Positions 1 through 10,610 of a DNA stretch of 64,000 nucleotides are shown piece after piece. Origin of the DNA: Distichodus sexfasciatus (Eukaryota > Chordata > Actinopteri > Characiformes > Distichodontidae). A program made the position numbers and the translations under genes. Position 1 is the first letter of the stretch, and each line of letters starts with the position of its first letter. The stretch lies in assembly GCA_032718565.1 (NCBI GenBank), contig JAVGVS010000041.1, positions 1,431,501-1,495,500 of the forward strand. The letters are read 5' to 3'. The notes under the pieces were generated by a model that ran no database searches, was not told the DNA's origin, and worked only from the letters and a program-made list of their open reading frames with translations.

Positions 1-36
1 GGGGTGAACCGAGAGGAGACGCTTTGTCTTTCTCAT
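1..36 (-). CDS. mlph: mlph exon fragment with KRLLSVH motif
   Basis: After the acceptor TTTTTCAG the minus strand reads MRKTKRLLSVHP up to the window edge. KRLLSVH is a recognisable melanophilin motif just after the Rab-binding domain. This frame needs phase 0 on entry, but the exon at 544-585 ends in phase 1, so an exon between them is missing or mis-drawn. Confidence 0.6.
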   Translation of the reverse strand, partial: MRKTKRLLSVHP

Positions 37-3000
37 CTGAAAAAGGAGTAAAGGACGAGCACAGGTCAGTATTTTAAAGAGAGAGGTTGATTACTTTGAG
101 GAGACAATGGGCCTCATTCAGCAAACGTTCTTACAAACAAATCTGTTCTTAAACCCCACTTATACACTTTTCACAAAGTTCCTGGCTTTCACCAATGTTT
201 TCTTATCTGGAATTTGCTCGTAGCTAAGAACAGAATCTACGCACACTTAAGTCCAGTCGTACGCACATTTGAGTGATGATATTTGTTCCAAATAATTGCT
301 TGCGTAAATCTCAACCTGCTTATAACGCTGGGCTTCCCCTCCATCCATGTTGTCGTCGTCGTGGCCATTGTAAACATCTAAAAGCACAACCGTCCAATTA
401 GTCATTCAACATAACACTGATTTAACCATTCTTTCTAGGAGCCTCAGTCCATTTCAACATGTACGCTTTGGTAAGTGTTAGGTATGACCAGCTGCTCTTC
501 GATTTGCATTATCAGAGCACAAGTCATCTGTTGGTCAACTCACTGCGGACGTCAGGCATGCTTTGTGTGTCATCGTCATGGTGACCTGGGAAAACAAAGG
601 GGGATAATGTGAACACTAATCCTGGCTCTTCTGTGAACAGCACAAACTCGTGGAACCCTGACACTAGTATTGCCCAGCAGGAGGCTTTTCGCGGTGCCAG
701 TCGGGCACAAACCAAAGCACAACAAACATATTTATTAGATCCAATCTTGGATTAGAGATCTGAGAAAATTTTTTACATTCTATACTGGTCAATCTACAGG
801 TCTCACCTCATTGTTCAATGTGATTCAACTTGAAATATGTGTAAATGTGCTAGTAAGCACAATATTATATTAATATAGTAGATTACATTCATGATAGTAT
901 TACTAACATGATAAGCAGAAAATTTGTGGCAATAAACCACACAGATGTCCATCATATCAACAAGGGTCAGGGAAGATAATCCTCCCCTATGCTACACATC
1001 CAGACTATGCTTTTGCTTTCCCTATACAACATGTCTGGTCGTGCAAGGCGAAGCGTTCATAAACAAACTCAACAGACCCTGTTCAGAACCCAGAACAACA
1101 TGTGATCTGTCATTGCCTCAGCCCTCAGGTCTCTAGCTGATCAGCACTGAGTCACTGACCTAATGTCCGTGCACAGCAGCAGGCGCAATGAATGCTTAGC
1201 ATTAACTGACCACTGCTGTCAGGCTTCTTTAGAAACCCTTTGTATGAAAGGCGTCTAAAGACTCTGAAGTCACAAGACATTCAGTGATTTCTGCATTTAT
1301 GAAATGTGAAATATTTGCTTGAGGGCAAGTTGGCCAACAAAACCAACCATCACTGACTGCAATGCAGATTTGCCTTGCCCAGATCTTTTTGGTGACCGGT
1401 TGGCTGGAGATTGATTATAAGATTGGTAAAAAAAAGAATAATAATTTGTACAATAAACTGTTTTTCTAGTGTTTGTGTGTCACGTCAGAAAATGCAACAA
1501 TTTCACTATTAATTGTAACATAATCCTGAAATGAACCTCTCAATTCAGAAAAGTGCCTCTTCAGTCCTGTAATATATGTCCATGGAAAACTTTGATAACA
1601 TGGTGGCATGACTAGAGCGGTCATCAGGACACACTGCAGGCTATCTGGAAGCTTTTTATAGCACGCACCCTCTTCTTTTAATCTCTTGCAGAGTGACCTC
1701 ATCACTTTAGCACTGCCAAAGCGCTTAAAGCGAGAACGCATGTTATCATGGTACCAGCCCAGGGTTCCAATTTTCAGGATCCTGTAGAGCCGAGAGAACA
1801 ATGTGTTAAAAAGCAGATCTCCTCAGTCACTTTCAAACAAGTATAAAGGCCATTTTGCATTTTGCAATTAAAGTCAACTAATATTTTGCATTAATTACTG
1901 CTGTTTACCGTTTCATTCCAGGCATTTACAACTACATAACAGGAAGCTATTCCACTAGTCGCTAATCAATTTTTGTATATTAACTTTTATATATAGTGTT
2001 GGGGAGCAACGAAATGAGACAAAATGAGATAAAACGATGAATTCATAACTTTTTAACTGTAATTTCCACTTCCACACGTGTACCACCGTCTCAAAGCAGG
2101 GGAAACATACCGGGTCATTCGGCAGGGGTCACACACCCATCCGCGCTCCTTCTTGTTGTAGCGGCTGCAGGTTTTGCAGGTGTACAGGCAGCAGTCCAGA
2201 CACTGGCGCTTACTGTTAACCAGGAACTTGAATGGCTGCAGGCAGCGGATGCAATGTGAGTCGGCCAGGTTGGACTGAGAGCCCAACAGCTCACATTTGG
2301 AGTCCTCCTTCTCAATCTTAGTCCTCAGCTCCCTGTTGAAATGGACAGCAAGTAAGTCAGGCGGATGATGAAACATTGGGGAGTCCTTAATGCTAGTAAT
2401 CCATCTAAAATCAATCCCTTCAGATTTTGTGTTGGTGCTTCTGGAAAACCATCTTAAACTGTTGGGAATCGTTGGCTTGTTTAATTAACACCAAACCAGC
2501 CATAATGTGCTCACGTACATCATAATCCAGACGTTTATTAATTTTAAGTCAAAAATATGAATAACTCATAAATCTACATTGTTTAATTTGTCCAGATGGA
2601 ACAGGGGCAGAAAAAGACATCATTTCCAGACACAACCATGAGCCAAACAGAGAAGTCATTGTGTGCAAAACAAGAATTGTTCTCGCTGCATCTTGTTTTC
2701 CCAGGCAGAGTCATGAAGCACTCAGGCCTTGTGACTTTGACATGATCGTCATAATGGGACCTGCTTCACAACATGGGAACCTTCACCCTTATCTTCCATT
2801 GGCCTAAATGGTTTAGGTTTTGCCCTGTTTCTAAAATTTATGTGAAGCTTGCAAACAAGAATAGCTGTTTTAGTGGCTTCCATTAGCTGAACTGATTTGT
2901 AGCTCCATAAGAAAGTAAAAGTGTCTTGTCTGTCTGATTTTACTGCAATAAAACAGAAATTCAAGAATGTTTCCCCCAACGGTTTCTTTAAGGTGTTCAC

Positions 3001-3167
3001 TAATACCTGAGCTGTTCGTCTTAAAACCAAACTTCAATGTCTCAGTCGGTTCCTTACCCGAGTCTCTCATCCTCTTTCTTCCTCAGCTCAAAGTCTCTCT
3101 GGATGACTTCCCACACATGCTTGGCCTCCTCGTCTGTAAGCCTAGACAGATCTAGTTTCTTATCCAT
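1..3167 (-). CDS. mlph: Melanophilin (Slac2-a), N-terminal half, partial gene
   Basis: Melanophilin is the adaptor that joins Rab27-GTP on melanosomes to myosin Va and moves pigment organelles along actin. Spliced coding exons are read at 3167-3058, 2332-2111, 1781-1669 and, less surely, 585-544 and 36-1. The first three join in phase and encode the Rab-binding Slp homology domain: an opening helix beginning MDKKLDLSRLTDEEAKHVW, a cysteine-rich zinc finger with CIRCLQPF, CKTC and CDPC pairs, and a second helix containing RFKRFGSAKVMRSL. The last coding fragment reads KRLLSVH, a motif that follows this domain in melanophilin. The relative MyRIP has a clearly different zinc finger, so mlph is preferred. 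The start is the ATG at 3167, just inside an exon with a good acceptor. The myosin- and actin-binding C-terminal half lies beyond the left edge. Teleosts may have a and b copies; I cannot tell which this is. Confidence 0.9.
109..300. repeat. Interspersed fish-type repeat
   Basis: The stretch beginning GGGCCTCATTCA with paired AAGAAC-type blocks looks like a degenerate teleost interspersed repeat. It may extend to about 470. No terminal duplication was found, so the class is not assigned. It sits in the mlph intron where an exon appears to be missing. Confidence 0.3.
544..585 (-). CDS. mlph: mlph small acidic exon (probable)
   Basis: A 42-base candidate exon lies between a pyrimidine-rich acceptor ending CCCAG and the strong donor GTGAGT. 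In the phase set by the previous exon it reads GHHDDDTQSMPDVR, acidic like the linker that follows the Rab-binding domain in mammalian melanophilin. It is short, so the call rests on phase and splice sites. Confidence 0.5.
1669..1781 (-). CDS. mlph: mlph second Rab-binding helix exon
   Basis: This 113-base exon lies between the acceptor CTCTACAG and the donor GTGCGT. It encodes ILKIGTLGWYHDNMRSRF and the KRFGSAKVMRSL helix, which is strongly conserved in Slac2 proteins. It ends in phase 1. Confidence 0.88.
2111..2332 (-). CDS. mlph: mlph zinc-finger exon
   Basis: This 222-base exon lies between the acceptor TTCAACAG and the donor GTATGT. It encodes GELRTKIEKED and the zinc-finger region, with paired cysteines in CIRC, CLDC, CKTC and CDPC. 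Phase is 2 in and 2 out. It is the most diagnostic part of the gene in this window. Confidence 0.92.
3058..3167 (-). CDS. mlph: mlph first coding exon
   Basis: The exon holds 110 coding bases from the ATG at 3167 to the donor GTAAGG at 3057. It encodes the first Rab27-binding helix. The exon probably starts at 3197, after the acceptor CATTAG, which leaves 30 bases of 5' UTR. It ends in phase 2, matching the next exon. Confidence 0.88.
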
Positions 3168-3927
3168 GCTAGAACTTGTGTTGGCCTCTTTGACTCCCTA
3201 ATGACAAGGACCTGAATGTTTCGAAGAGAGAAACTGAGTTTGGACAAACCACATAAAAAATTGTTTCAATGCAATTTTGTTCAGTTTAAAACATCTTTAA
3301 AAGTCGAGTTTTATACTTGTGCTCCATAAAATCACAATAAACTAATACTCTAAAAAAATAACTTTAAACAAGACCAAATAGTTTAGTCATGTTTCTAAGT
3401 GTATAAAGCCATGAATGGTCAATCCCTTTTAGACTGTCCTTTTAAATCAATTTTAAGCGTGGAAACAGCACAAGACATTTTTGCCGACAAGCTTTTTCAG
3501 TGTTATTACCGTTATTTAACTGACAGCATGCTACAAATGGTTAAATCATATTGCAATGCTGGCACTACAGATAGTGGCTTGGAAGAAATCCTGCGGTCTG
3601 CAAATATGTTAATGTCCGGCTTCTAATCCATGCCGTATTGATTTGATCTTGCTGTTTAGGCCTAAGCAGATTGGGACGATTTAATGATTAGAGTTTAGAA
3701 ATAAATGAACCCAGGTAAATTAATCAAGTATGACAGGCCCCTAATGCACTTAAACGCTCATTAAACATCAAACACTCCCCAGCGCTGCCAACAAGTACTG
3801 TCCTGTGACCGGTTGGCTGGCTGAGAAAGCCAGTAAAAATCAACTTTTAAAATACAAATTGAACATTGTAGAGTTCTTTACATAAGTTGTACTGATGGTA
3901 GGCATTGAAAATTAGTGGTTTGTTTAC

Positions 3928-4010
3928 CTGGGTTGCCCCTGTGGAAAGCAGCGAGCGGCAGCCGTGGTTAAGTCCCTCTCAGCGGAAGGCTAGAAATGTG
4001 CGAATAGACT
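3928..4010 (-). other. mlph: Putative mlph 5' UTR exon 1
   Basis: On the minus strand the sequence ends in the donor CAG|GTAAAC (GT at 3927-3926) and lies about 730 bases upstream of the first coding exon. It is richer in GC than its surroundings. The upstream limit is estimated from the TATA-like motif at 4038-4043. Transcript evidence would be needed to confirm it. Confidence 0.4.
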
Positions 4011-4031
4011 GAAGCAGGGCTGTGTTTTAAT

Positions 4032-4043
4032 CACATGCTTATA
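4032..4043 (-). promoter_or_regulatory. Candidate mlph core promoter: TATA-like motif and M-box
   Basis: The minus strand carries TATAAG (4043-4038) directly followed by CATGTG (4037-4032). Read on the plus strand this is TCACATG, the T-flanked E-box that MITF prefers. It lies about 100 bases upstream of the putative first-exon donor. MITF control of a melanosome-transport gene is plausible but is inferred. Confidence 0.35.
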
Positions 4044-4384
4044 TTTTCAAGGAAGAAAGGAGGGAGAGGATGACCACCAGCCTGACTGCCTGCAGTGAAT
4101 GGTGTGCTTTTTGTTCAGAACGGCTCAGGGAAATTGCCATTCCTCCAGCATGTAGAGAAAGAAGCACTGTGTCTGCTCTATTACCACAGCCTTGTTTACA
4201 CTAGTAAAGTAAGTTAAAGTCCTACTCTTTATAGTAATCTAATGATTCTGCCATCTAGTGATAATTGTTTGGGTGTTTTGGAGATTTAGGCGTCCTAAGA
4301 CTCTAAAAGAACTTTTAATTCACTCTAAAGGCATGCCAGGGTGTATTTCAGTAGTGAATAAGGTAAAAATCTGCAACGGTGCCA

Positions 4385-4537
4385 ACAAACTGCAGGGCAC
4401 GCTCACACTCACACCTTACTAGCCCAATTTAGAGTCTCCAATTATTCTATATAGCAAGCAAGCTAAACCATGGCCACACAGAAAGGCCCTTCTCGCTGTG
4501 AGGCAGCAGCGCCAACCACTGTGCTATCGTGCCGTCC
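4385..4537 (-). repeat. Interspersed repeat, family A (partial)
   Basis: The segment contains CAATTTAGAGTC, then ACACAGAAAGGCC, then a closing block GTGAGGCAGCAG...AACCACTGTG...GTGCC. The same ordered blocks occur at 10611-10951 and 39552-39745, so this is one dispersed family. It is a common fish repeat type of uncertain class. Confidence 0.65.
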
Positions 4538-4549
4538 TGAACTAACATT

Positions 4550-4855
4550 AACTTGTGTATTAAATTTGAACTCTCAACTGGACTCTACAGAGACTCCATC
4601 TTTGGGACCAGTTGGGACCTTTTTTGGGACTTTTTTGAACATGAAATTAATGCTAAATTAATATTTTAATTTGAACTAATGCTAACTCGTGTATTAACGT
4701 CTCAAGGTTTCTTCCCGCTAGAGTGAGTTTTTCCTTGCTGCTGACACCTCAGGCGTGCTAGTTAAGGGTTTGGGTTGGTTACACGTAATGCGTTTTGTCA
4801 CAATGTCTGTTGTAAAGAGGGCTATATAAATAAAATTGAATTGAATATTTGTAGT
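4550..4855 (+). repeat. 3' tail of a fish retroelement
   Basis: The block reads TCAAGGTTTCTTCCCGCTAG, then GTTTTTCCTTGCTGCTG, and ends GGGCTATATAAATAAAATTG followed by AATTGAAT. This combination is a familiar 3' tail of a dispersed fish retroelement. No coding part remains. Confidence 0.55.
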
Positions 4856-7800
4856 CAAGCTTTTCTTAAAACATTTGGTGCCAGATCTTTGGAACACAAA
4901 GTTTCAATCATTGAATCATGTTTTGTTGAGCTATTAGCGACCTTGTGCAATGCTGAAATTATAAACTAAATAAAATCTATTATAACATATTTTTGTGTAG
5001 CTGCATTAATGTCATTTTAAAAGAGCAATTCACTTTGTGCAGGTCTGATTGTGCTTTTTAGTCTCGCAGAACACATGGCAAGGTGACAGAGAGAAAGACT
5101 CTATTTACTGTAGGACCATCTATAGGCAGTGCCTGCAGTGGCTAAAAATGAGCTGCGGATATTTTTACACACCGAGTCTCTTAAATGCGCACTCTGCAGA
5201 ATCTAAGGTCATGTTTTGAAGTAGGTGACCACATCTTTTACTGTGCTCTTCACTGCTCCCTAATTTGTGCTCTTGCCGTATCAGGGGCTCCTAAGAAGAG
5301 ATTAGTTTTATTACCACAAATTGAGTTTCTTAAATCAAGTTCATGTTAAAAAGCCAAACCACTGCACATTTAGCAGGTGAAAATCACAAACAGCAGTGGG
5401 TCTGTTTTGCTCATGGTGTGTTTATCACCGTTACACAAGCCCCTCTCTCAGGACATGGCCCAGAGCTGATCTTCTGATCCCAGTCCTGGTGAAGACGCTG
5501 GAAGTCGGTGGACTGGGAGCATGTCCTTCAGATGGGGCTTAGGACAGGCTGAATCACGGCTCTAAAATTATCCACGCTATGCTGCTGGTCCTGTTAGCCA
5601 GCCAGGGGAAGTCCTGTTCTTATTTAAAGACCCAGTTGGAGGCTGTGGTCCAGCTCAGTGTAGCAAACGTTGACAAATCAGTCGGACATTCTGGATGAAT
5701 CTTGTTTTTTTGTGTTGAGTATCAAAAGATCCAACAATTCCTGACTAGTAAGATCATTGAGAAAGCGTCTGTGAGAGCTAGTGACTCACGAAAGGTTGCT
5801 GCCAGAGTTTTAAAACAGTAAAATTAGATGACTTGCAGTGTTATTACTGAAGATGACTTTTAAAAAAATTATGTCACAGCAGTAGCATCACTTTATTACG
5901 TATGCTACTTAAAATCAGAAGTGGGAAAAGTAGCTAACATCATTACTTACAATTACAATACAGATACCACTAGTCTGATGTTACTCCAATACAAGTGAAA
6001 GTACAGTCAAATTTAGGGTTGGGAATCGAAAACTGGTTCTGTTTAATCAATTCCATCAAAATTGTACACCTCCAACATTCTTCTTAACGATTCTCTTATT
6101 TTCCAGCAAGATCTTTTCCGCTTTTCCCTAAATTTGCATCGCAGTACATTACGTCACACTCTCTGCGACTTGACCTTCAACCACAAGGAATCATGACGCG
6201 TAAATGATATTTTTTATGATTTACACAGGCTGCCCACGGCTCTCTCAGGGAAACCCAACATTCACTAAAACGTTGCAGTTCTGTTAAATCTTCCCATTCA
6301 TTACAGACAAAACTTATATTTTAGCAGATAAATAACAACAACCAGAGTTCTACTCACAGTACAGACATTTACTTGATATTTATTTATTCCCGACGCGCGT
6401 CCACAGCGCTATTGTGCTCTGAAATATGAAACGCCCTCATGACAAAAATGTACTTGAGTCAAAAATGAGTTATAGACCAAAATGAGTCCAAATGCTCATA
6501 AAGGGCCAAAACTTCAGTATTTCTTCATTTTCAAATAATATGAAAATATTTTTTCCCATTCTATAATGTTAGAGAGTAAAAAATAAATATAGAAATGATC
6601 AAATAATTTTATTCTATATCCAGATGGATTCCAAATGGATAAAGAAGTGTCTCCACCTGCACTAACCTTATTGTTCTTCATAAACTAAACCATACAATGT
6701 CTCTGCAGAATAAAAACTCTGAATATGAATGTGTCAATGTTCACAGTCTTGTGCAGACATCATGTTGGCAAAAATGAGGGAAAAATCTGGTGTGGGAGAC
6801 TGTGTAGAACTACTTTTTTAACACTGAAAAAGCTACTCATGAATTGATAAGAGAACTGATAAGGAATTGGATTGATAGGCAGAAGCTTTATTTGTCATTG
6901 ACCCAAATATAATTTACTGGTTGCAGACTCAGCCCCAGTATATTTGATGTTGTGGCACCACTTGAACTTCCTCCAGTGCGTTGGGAACACGAGAGCGGCG
7001 CTCCGTGCCGTACAGTATACATATACCGTTAGAATGTTGAAAACCATTCCAGGCAGCCAAGTCTCACATAGACGGAGAGTTTCAGATCAACACATCACCC
7101 TTCCAAGTCAGGTGCCGAAGTGCTGTTAGACAAAGAGCCACTCTGCTTGATTAGACTCTGAATTCAGGGCCTCTTAGAAAGATAAAATTTGCTTGTCAAG
7201 GTTTTCCTGAGGTGTAAGTGATTGGATAAAGTTCTGTATATAGAGCTTCCAGTCATGGTGGTGTCAGAATGCAGTGAGGCCTTGTGGGCCCCAGGATTTG
7301 GTCCATGGGGCAGTGAGTTCGTGGGTGAGTCTGGGTCCTGCACACATGAATGAGCAATGAATAAAGGCCAGCTGTCACAACGAGGCTGTGGAGAATGTTG
7401 CAACATGCTATATGCTGAACTATGACAGTAAATCAACTAGATGACAGTGTTTTTCAGTGATACTTTTTTTTTGTTTTTGGAAAAACTAATTCTATTTATC
7501 TGTTTTCCTTTGCAGTTTGCAGTGTCATTTAAAGTGTGTTTCAAAGTCATAAATATTACTCAAGGGAAAATATACTTGCTTTTTGTTTCAACATTATAAT
7601 ACAATACAGTAAATAAAGAGCTACAGTAAATACATTAACTTGAGTAGAATGTATTTAACATTCTTCATAATCCCTTTTTGAAGAATGTTAATTTATTTGT
7701 GAAATATAATTTATATCTAATTTATTGTATATTTAATTGGACCATATTGTCTTTATCTACTATGCAGTGAACTTATGATACAGCAATAGATCTAATAAAT

Positions 7801-8464
7801 CTGTTTTCATTGTTTTGTATTTATTGTATTGTTTTTGTTTAATCAATTATAAAGATCTAGCATAAAACACAAAAAGATGCTGTTATTGTCCAATTATTTA
7901 CTGGTGTATGTTTGCATGGCTTGTGACAGTCTCTTAAAATTATAGAAAAAAATAGCTTTTTTGAGGACAATTGTCACACGAGAGCAAAGCTTTTAAAAGA
8001 TTTAAGAGTGATTTTTGCTCTAAGGGATAGATGTAGAAGTATGTGTATTGTTCTTACTGAATATAGTACCTCGAACAGACAGGTGAGAACATTTGTGTGT
8101 AAAATTTCAGCATATTTTCTAATCTTAATGCGACTTCTGTGCCAGCTATTGTTCAGATTTAAATGGAGAGACGTGTCCATGGCTGTAGCAGGCGTATCTG
8201 CAGCTGAGTTTAGAACTGAACTCTGGCCCACAGTTCCAGCAGGCATGTCTACCAGCAGCTGTAATTGTCAGGGATAGAAACACGAGGCCTACTGAACACT
8301 GTGGGCTATTAATGGAGGTCCCTGACTTCTCTCATTCTCACCTTGCAAAAATAGGACAGCTCAAAAAGCATGTATAGAATGAACTCAGGGAGCATTTGTT
8401 TGCTGCCCAAATGGAGACAGTGTGTCTGTTCTTCGAGGCTGTGAGTACAAAACAAGGAAGATAA
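4856..8464. other. Intergenic, no gene seen
   Basis: No exon with coherent phase or recognisable protein was found. Fragments resembling hAT-type element ends occur near 5900-6060, around a GGGTTGGGAATCG motif. The section from about 5440 to 5660 is less AT-rich and unique-looking. The short open frames here have no recognisable content. Confidence 0.5.
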
Positions 8465-8481
8465 ATTTTTTTTGCAAACAC

Positions 8482-8487
8482 TTTATT
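8482..8487 (-). terminator. Probable polyadenylation signal of the MuRF gene
   Basis: AATAAA on the minus strand lies about 440 bases downstream of the MuRF stop codon, giving a 3' UTR of roughly 8465-8929. A second AATAAA overlaps the stop codon itself (8934-8929) but would leave almost no UTR. Confidence 0.45.
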
Positions 8488-8929
8488 CCCACTGAATTAT
8501 CCAATGACAATAAAATTTTACAGTAGTTAATGAGTCAAGTGCATAACGGAGCTTTTCAAGTATTCAAGCTTTTTGACAGACCACTGGATACTCAAAACCG
8601 TCCCAGCTGTATTTTACAGCCAGCAAATCTATTTTAGATTATCAAGCAAGCCTAATAGAACATTCTGTGTAAACCATGTCATCTACACAATACTAAAGAT
8701 ATCAAAAATAATTAAATATTAACATCCATCGAAATACAAAAGTAGAAAAAGTCAAGTGGAAACGAGGAAATGGTGCAATTCGCCCTTGTAAAAAACGTTT
8801 GGTTAAGATTGCACGCACTCATCACAGTTTTCAAAAGCAGCTAGCCAGTGTTCCCCCGAGTAATAAAACACATCAATCGGGTTTATCGTTTTTCCCACAT
8901 AAACTTAAGTCTTTGTTACATTTAAAAGT

Positions 8930-9976
8930 TTATTCCTCCTCTTCCTCTTTTGCCTCTTCAAAGTCCTCATCGTCTTCATCGTCGTTGTCATCTGCTCCAA
9001 AGTCCATTTTTGCCAGCACGGCCTCTACGTCATCGGTGAACACTGTGAAGTGGTCCATTTTCTCAAAGCCAGGCTCTGGCCTCTCTATATTGGAGCTCTT
9101 TGTTGTGTCCTTAGCCTCAGCAATGATTTTCTTGGCTGAGAGGAGGAAGTCGGCTACGTTGCTGTTGTCCAGACTCTGAGTGGCTTTGTCCATCAACTTA
9201 GTGCTGGCTTGCAACCTTTCTTTGTACTGCTCAATAAGCGATTGCACCACTGCCACCTTCTCGTCCTGCTCCTGAGTGATGTGCTCCAGCAGCTGAGCCT
9301 TGCGCTCTTCCAGGATGGCGTAGAGCAGGTCAAACTTCTCTCCCAACCTCTGCTTCTGTTGTTGGCTGTTCTCCTCCACAGCCTTGCAGGTGTCCTCCAT
9401 CTGGGCTAGAATGGCCTGCACACAACTGTTGCTAGCTGCCAGAAGGTCAACCGAGTTTTTGAGCTCGGCTTTCTGAGCTTCATAAACAGTCTTCAGCGTG
9501 GACACTTCGCAGTCCTTGTGCTGCCCAAAGACTTTGCACATGGAGCATGTCGGAACCTGGCAGGTGACGCAGTAGATGTTGATGCGCTCGTCCTCGTGCA
9601 CCTGGCACATCGGCTCTTTTGTGTCCTTGCTTTTCAAAGGAGGTTCAAGGCTGTCCCCACCACTGTTCTCCAACTGTTGCTTGTAGATGTCAATGATGTT
9701 TTCCACGAGGAGGTTCCTCTGCAGACCGTAGACACCGTGACGGTCCAGCACCACCTCAAAGCGGCAGGTAGGGCAGCGGAAAATGCCACCGGAATAGTGG
9801 TAAGGGTTGCGGGAGTCATAGAGGTCATTGGCGCAGCTGCGGCAAAGGTTATGCTGGCAGGGCAAGATGACCACAGGCTTGGTGAACATGTCCAAGCAGA
9901 TGGGGCAGCTGAGCTGCTTCTCCAGGCTCTCCAGGTTGTTTGTACCCTGCATTATTTGACCTGTTTGGATGTCCAT
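8930..9976 (-). CDS. MuRF-family RING/B-box E3 ubiquitin ligase (TRIM63/MuRF1-like), single exon
   Basis: Muscle RING-finger proteins attach ubiquitin to sarcomeric and metabolic proteins in striated muscle. The 348-residue product has a RING finger (C24, C27, C40, H42, C45, C48, C68, C71), the MuRF-specific segment around DRHGVYGLQRNLLVEN (78-93), a B-box2 (C124, H127, C136, C139, C144, C147, H153), a coiled coil at about 165-265, a COS-box-like segment (about 268-325, with PEPGFEKMDHFTV) and an acidic tail (328-348). Length and tail fit MuRF1 (about 353 aa) better than MuRF2. The PEPG segment also resembles MuRF3, so the paralogue (trim63, trim54 or a fish-only trim101-type gene) is left open. 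The ATG has a good context (GTCATGG) and follows a TATA promoter by about 120 bases. Mammalian MuRF genes have many introns; this one has none. Confidence 0.92.
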   Translation of the reverse strand: MDIQTGQIMQGTNNLESLEKQLSCPICLDMFTKPVVILPCQHNLCRSCANDLYDSRNPYHYSGGIFRCPTCRFEVVLDRHGVYGLQRNLLVENIIDIYKQQLENSGGDSLEPPLKSKDTKEPMCQVHEDERINIYCVTCQVPTCSMCKVFGQHKDCEVSTLKTVYEAQKAELKNSVDLLAASNSCVQAILAQMEDTCKAVEENSQQQKQRLGEKFDLLYAILEERKAQLLEHITQEQDEKVAVVQSLIEQYKERLQASTKLMDKATQSLDNSNVADFLLSAKKIIAEAKDTTKSSNIERPEPGFEKMDHFTVFTDDVEAVLAKMDFGADDNDDEDDEDFEEAKEEEEE

Positions 9977-10120
9977 GACTTCTCTTTAATGCAGCCTTAT
10001 CCCAATAGCCGGTTCTTTCCAGGGATTCGCTGTATGCGTGGAGACTGCCGACCGTCCCTGGTTGCTTCTGTCTCTAACAAGGTTTATTTTGATCTGCCGG
10101 ACCACAAGGCAAGCTGCAGC

Positions 10121-10127
10121 TTTTATA
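10121..10127 (-). promoter_or_regulatory. TATA box of the MuRF gene
   Basis: TATAAAA followed by GC (GGTATAAAAGCTG on the minus strand) lies 145 bases upstream of the start codon. It predicts a start site near 10095 and an unspliced 5' UTR of about 120 bases. Confidence 0.7.
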
Positions 10128-10335
10128 CCAGCCGGTTGCTTGTGACATTTGAGCCATGGGGAGGCTGGAACAAGATTCCTTCCCCTGCTTGTTTGCGAGG
10201 CTTGATTCGGAGAAAACCCACTGCCTTTTAACCCAGCCCATCGAGCCTAGTCACACGCCAAACTTAGCAACCCCCTCCCCGTGCAAGCACTCCATCTGTG
10301 GAGCCTCGGCAGCAGAAAGATCAAACGGACAAGCC

Positions 10336-10352
10336 TAAACAAGTCTCATGTG
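10336..10352. promoter_or_regulatory. FOXO-like site and E-box upstream of the MuRF gene
   Basis: TAAACAA (10336-10342) and CATGTG (10347-10352) lie together about 210-230 bases upstream of the TATA box. FOXO factors and myogenic bHLH factors are known activators of mammalian MuRF1. Both motifs are short, so the functional call is inferred. Confidence 0.3.
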
Positions 10353-10610
10353 ACCAGAAGCCCACTCATACATTGATCCTGTGCTTGTCTGAACACCCTG
10401 TCACATGTTTTCTTTTATGCCTTTTTCTATCCAGTTTTATATTAGTCGCTCAAGCAGTTCTATAATCTATAATAATTTCACTCTTCCCAGAAGTTCGGTT
10501 CATATCAAAATCATAGGCACAACAAACATATTAAGTGGATTAGGATTAGGTACGAGGTTTTATTATCAAATTGGTGTCTAGTACCAGGGGAGAACAGCAT
10601 TTTGCTGGTG

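Noticed and set aside
437..471. Exon-like plus-strand segment between CTTTCTAG and GTAAGT
   Set aside because: It lies in repeat-like sequence opposite mlph, is 35 bases long, and has no partner exon.
3399..3626. 75-codon plus-strand frame in the mlph upstream intron
   Set aside because: The translation looks protein-like but matches no family I recognise, has no splice or promoter context, and is opposite mlph.
9518..10231. 237-codon open frame on the plus strand across the MuRF gene
   Set aside because: It is the antisense shadow of the MuRF coding sequence plus its 5' UTR and has no recognisable protein motif.
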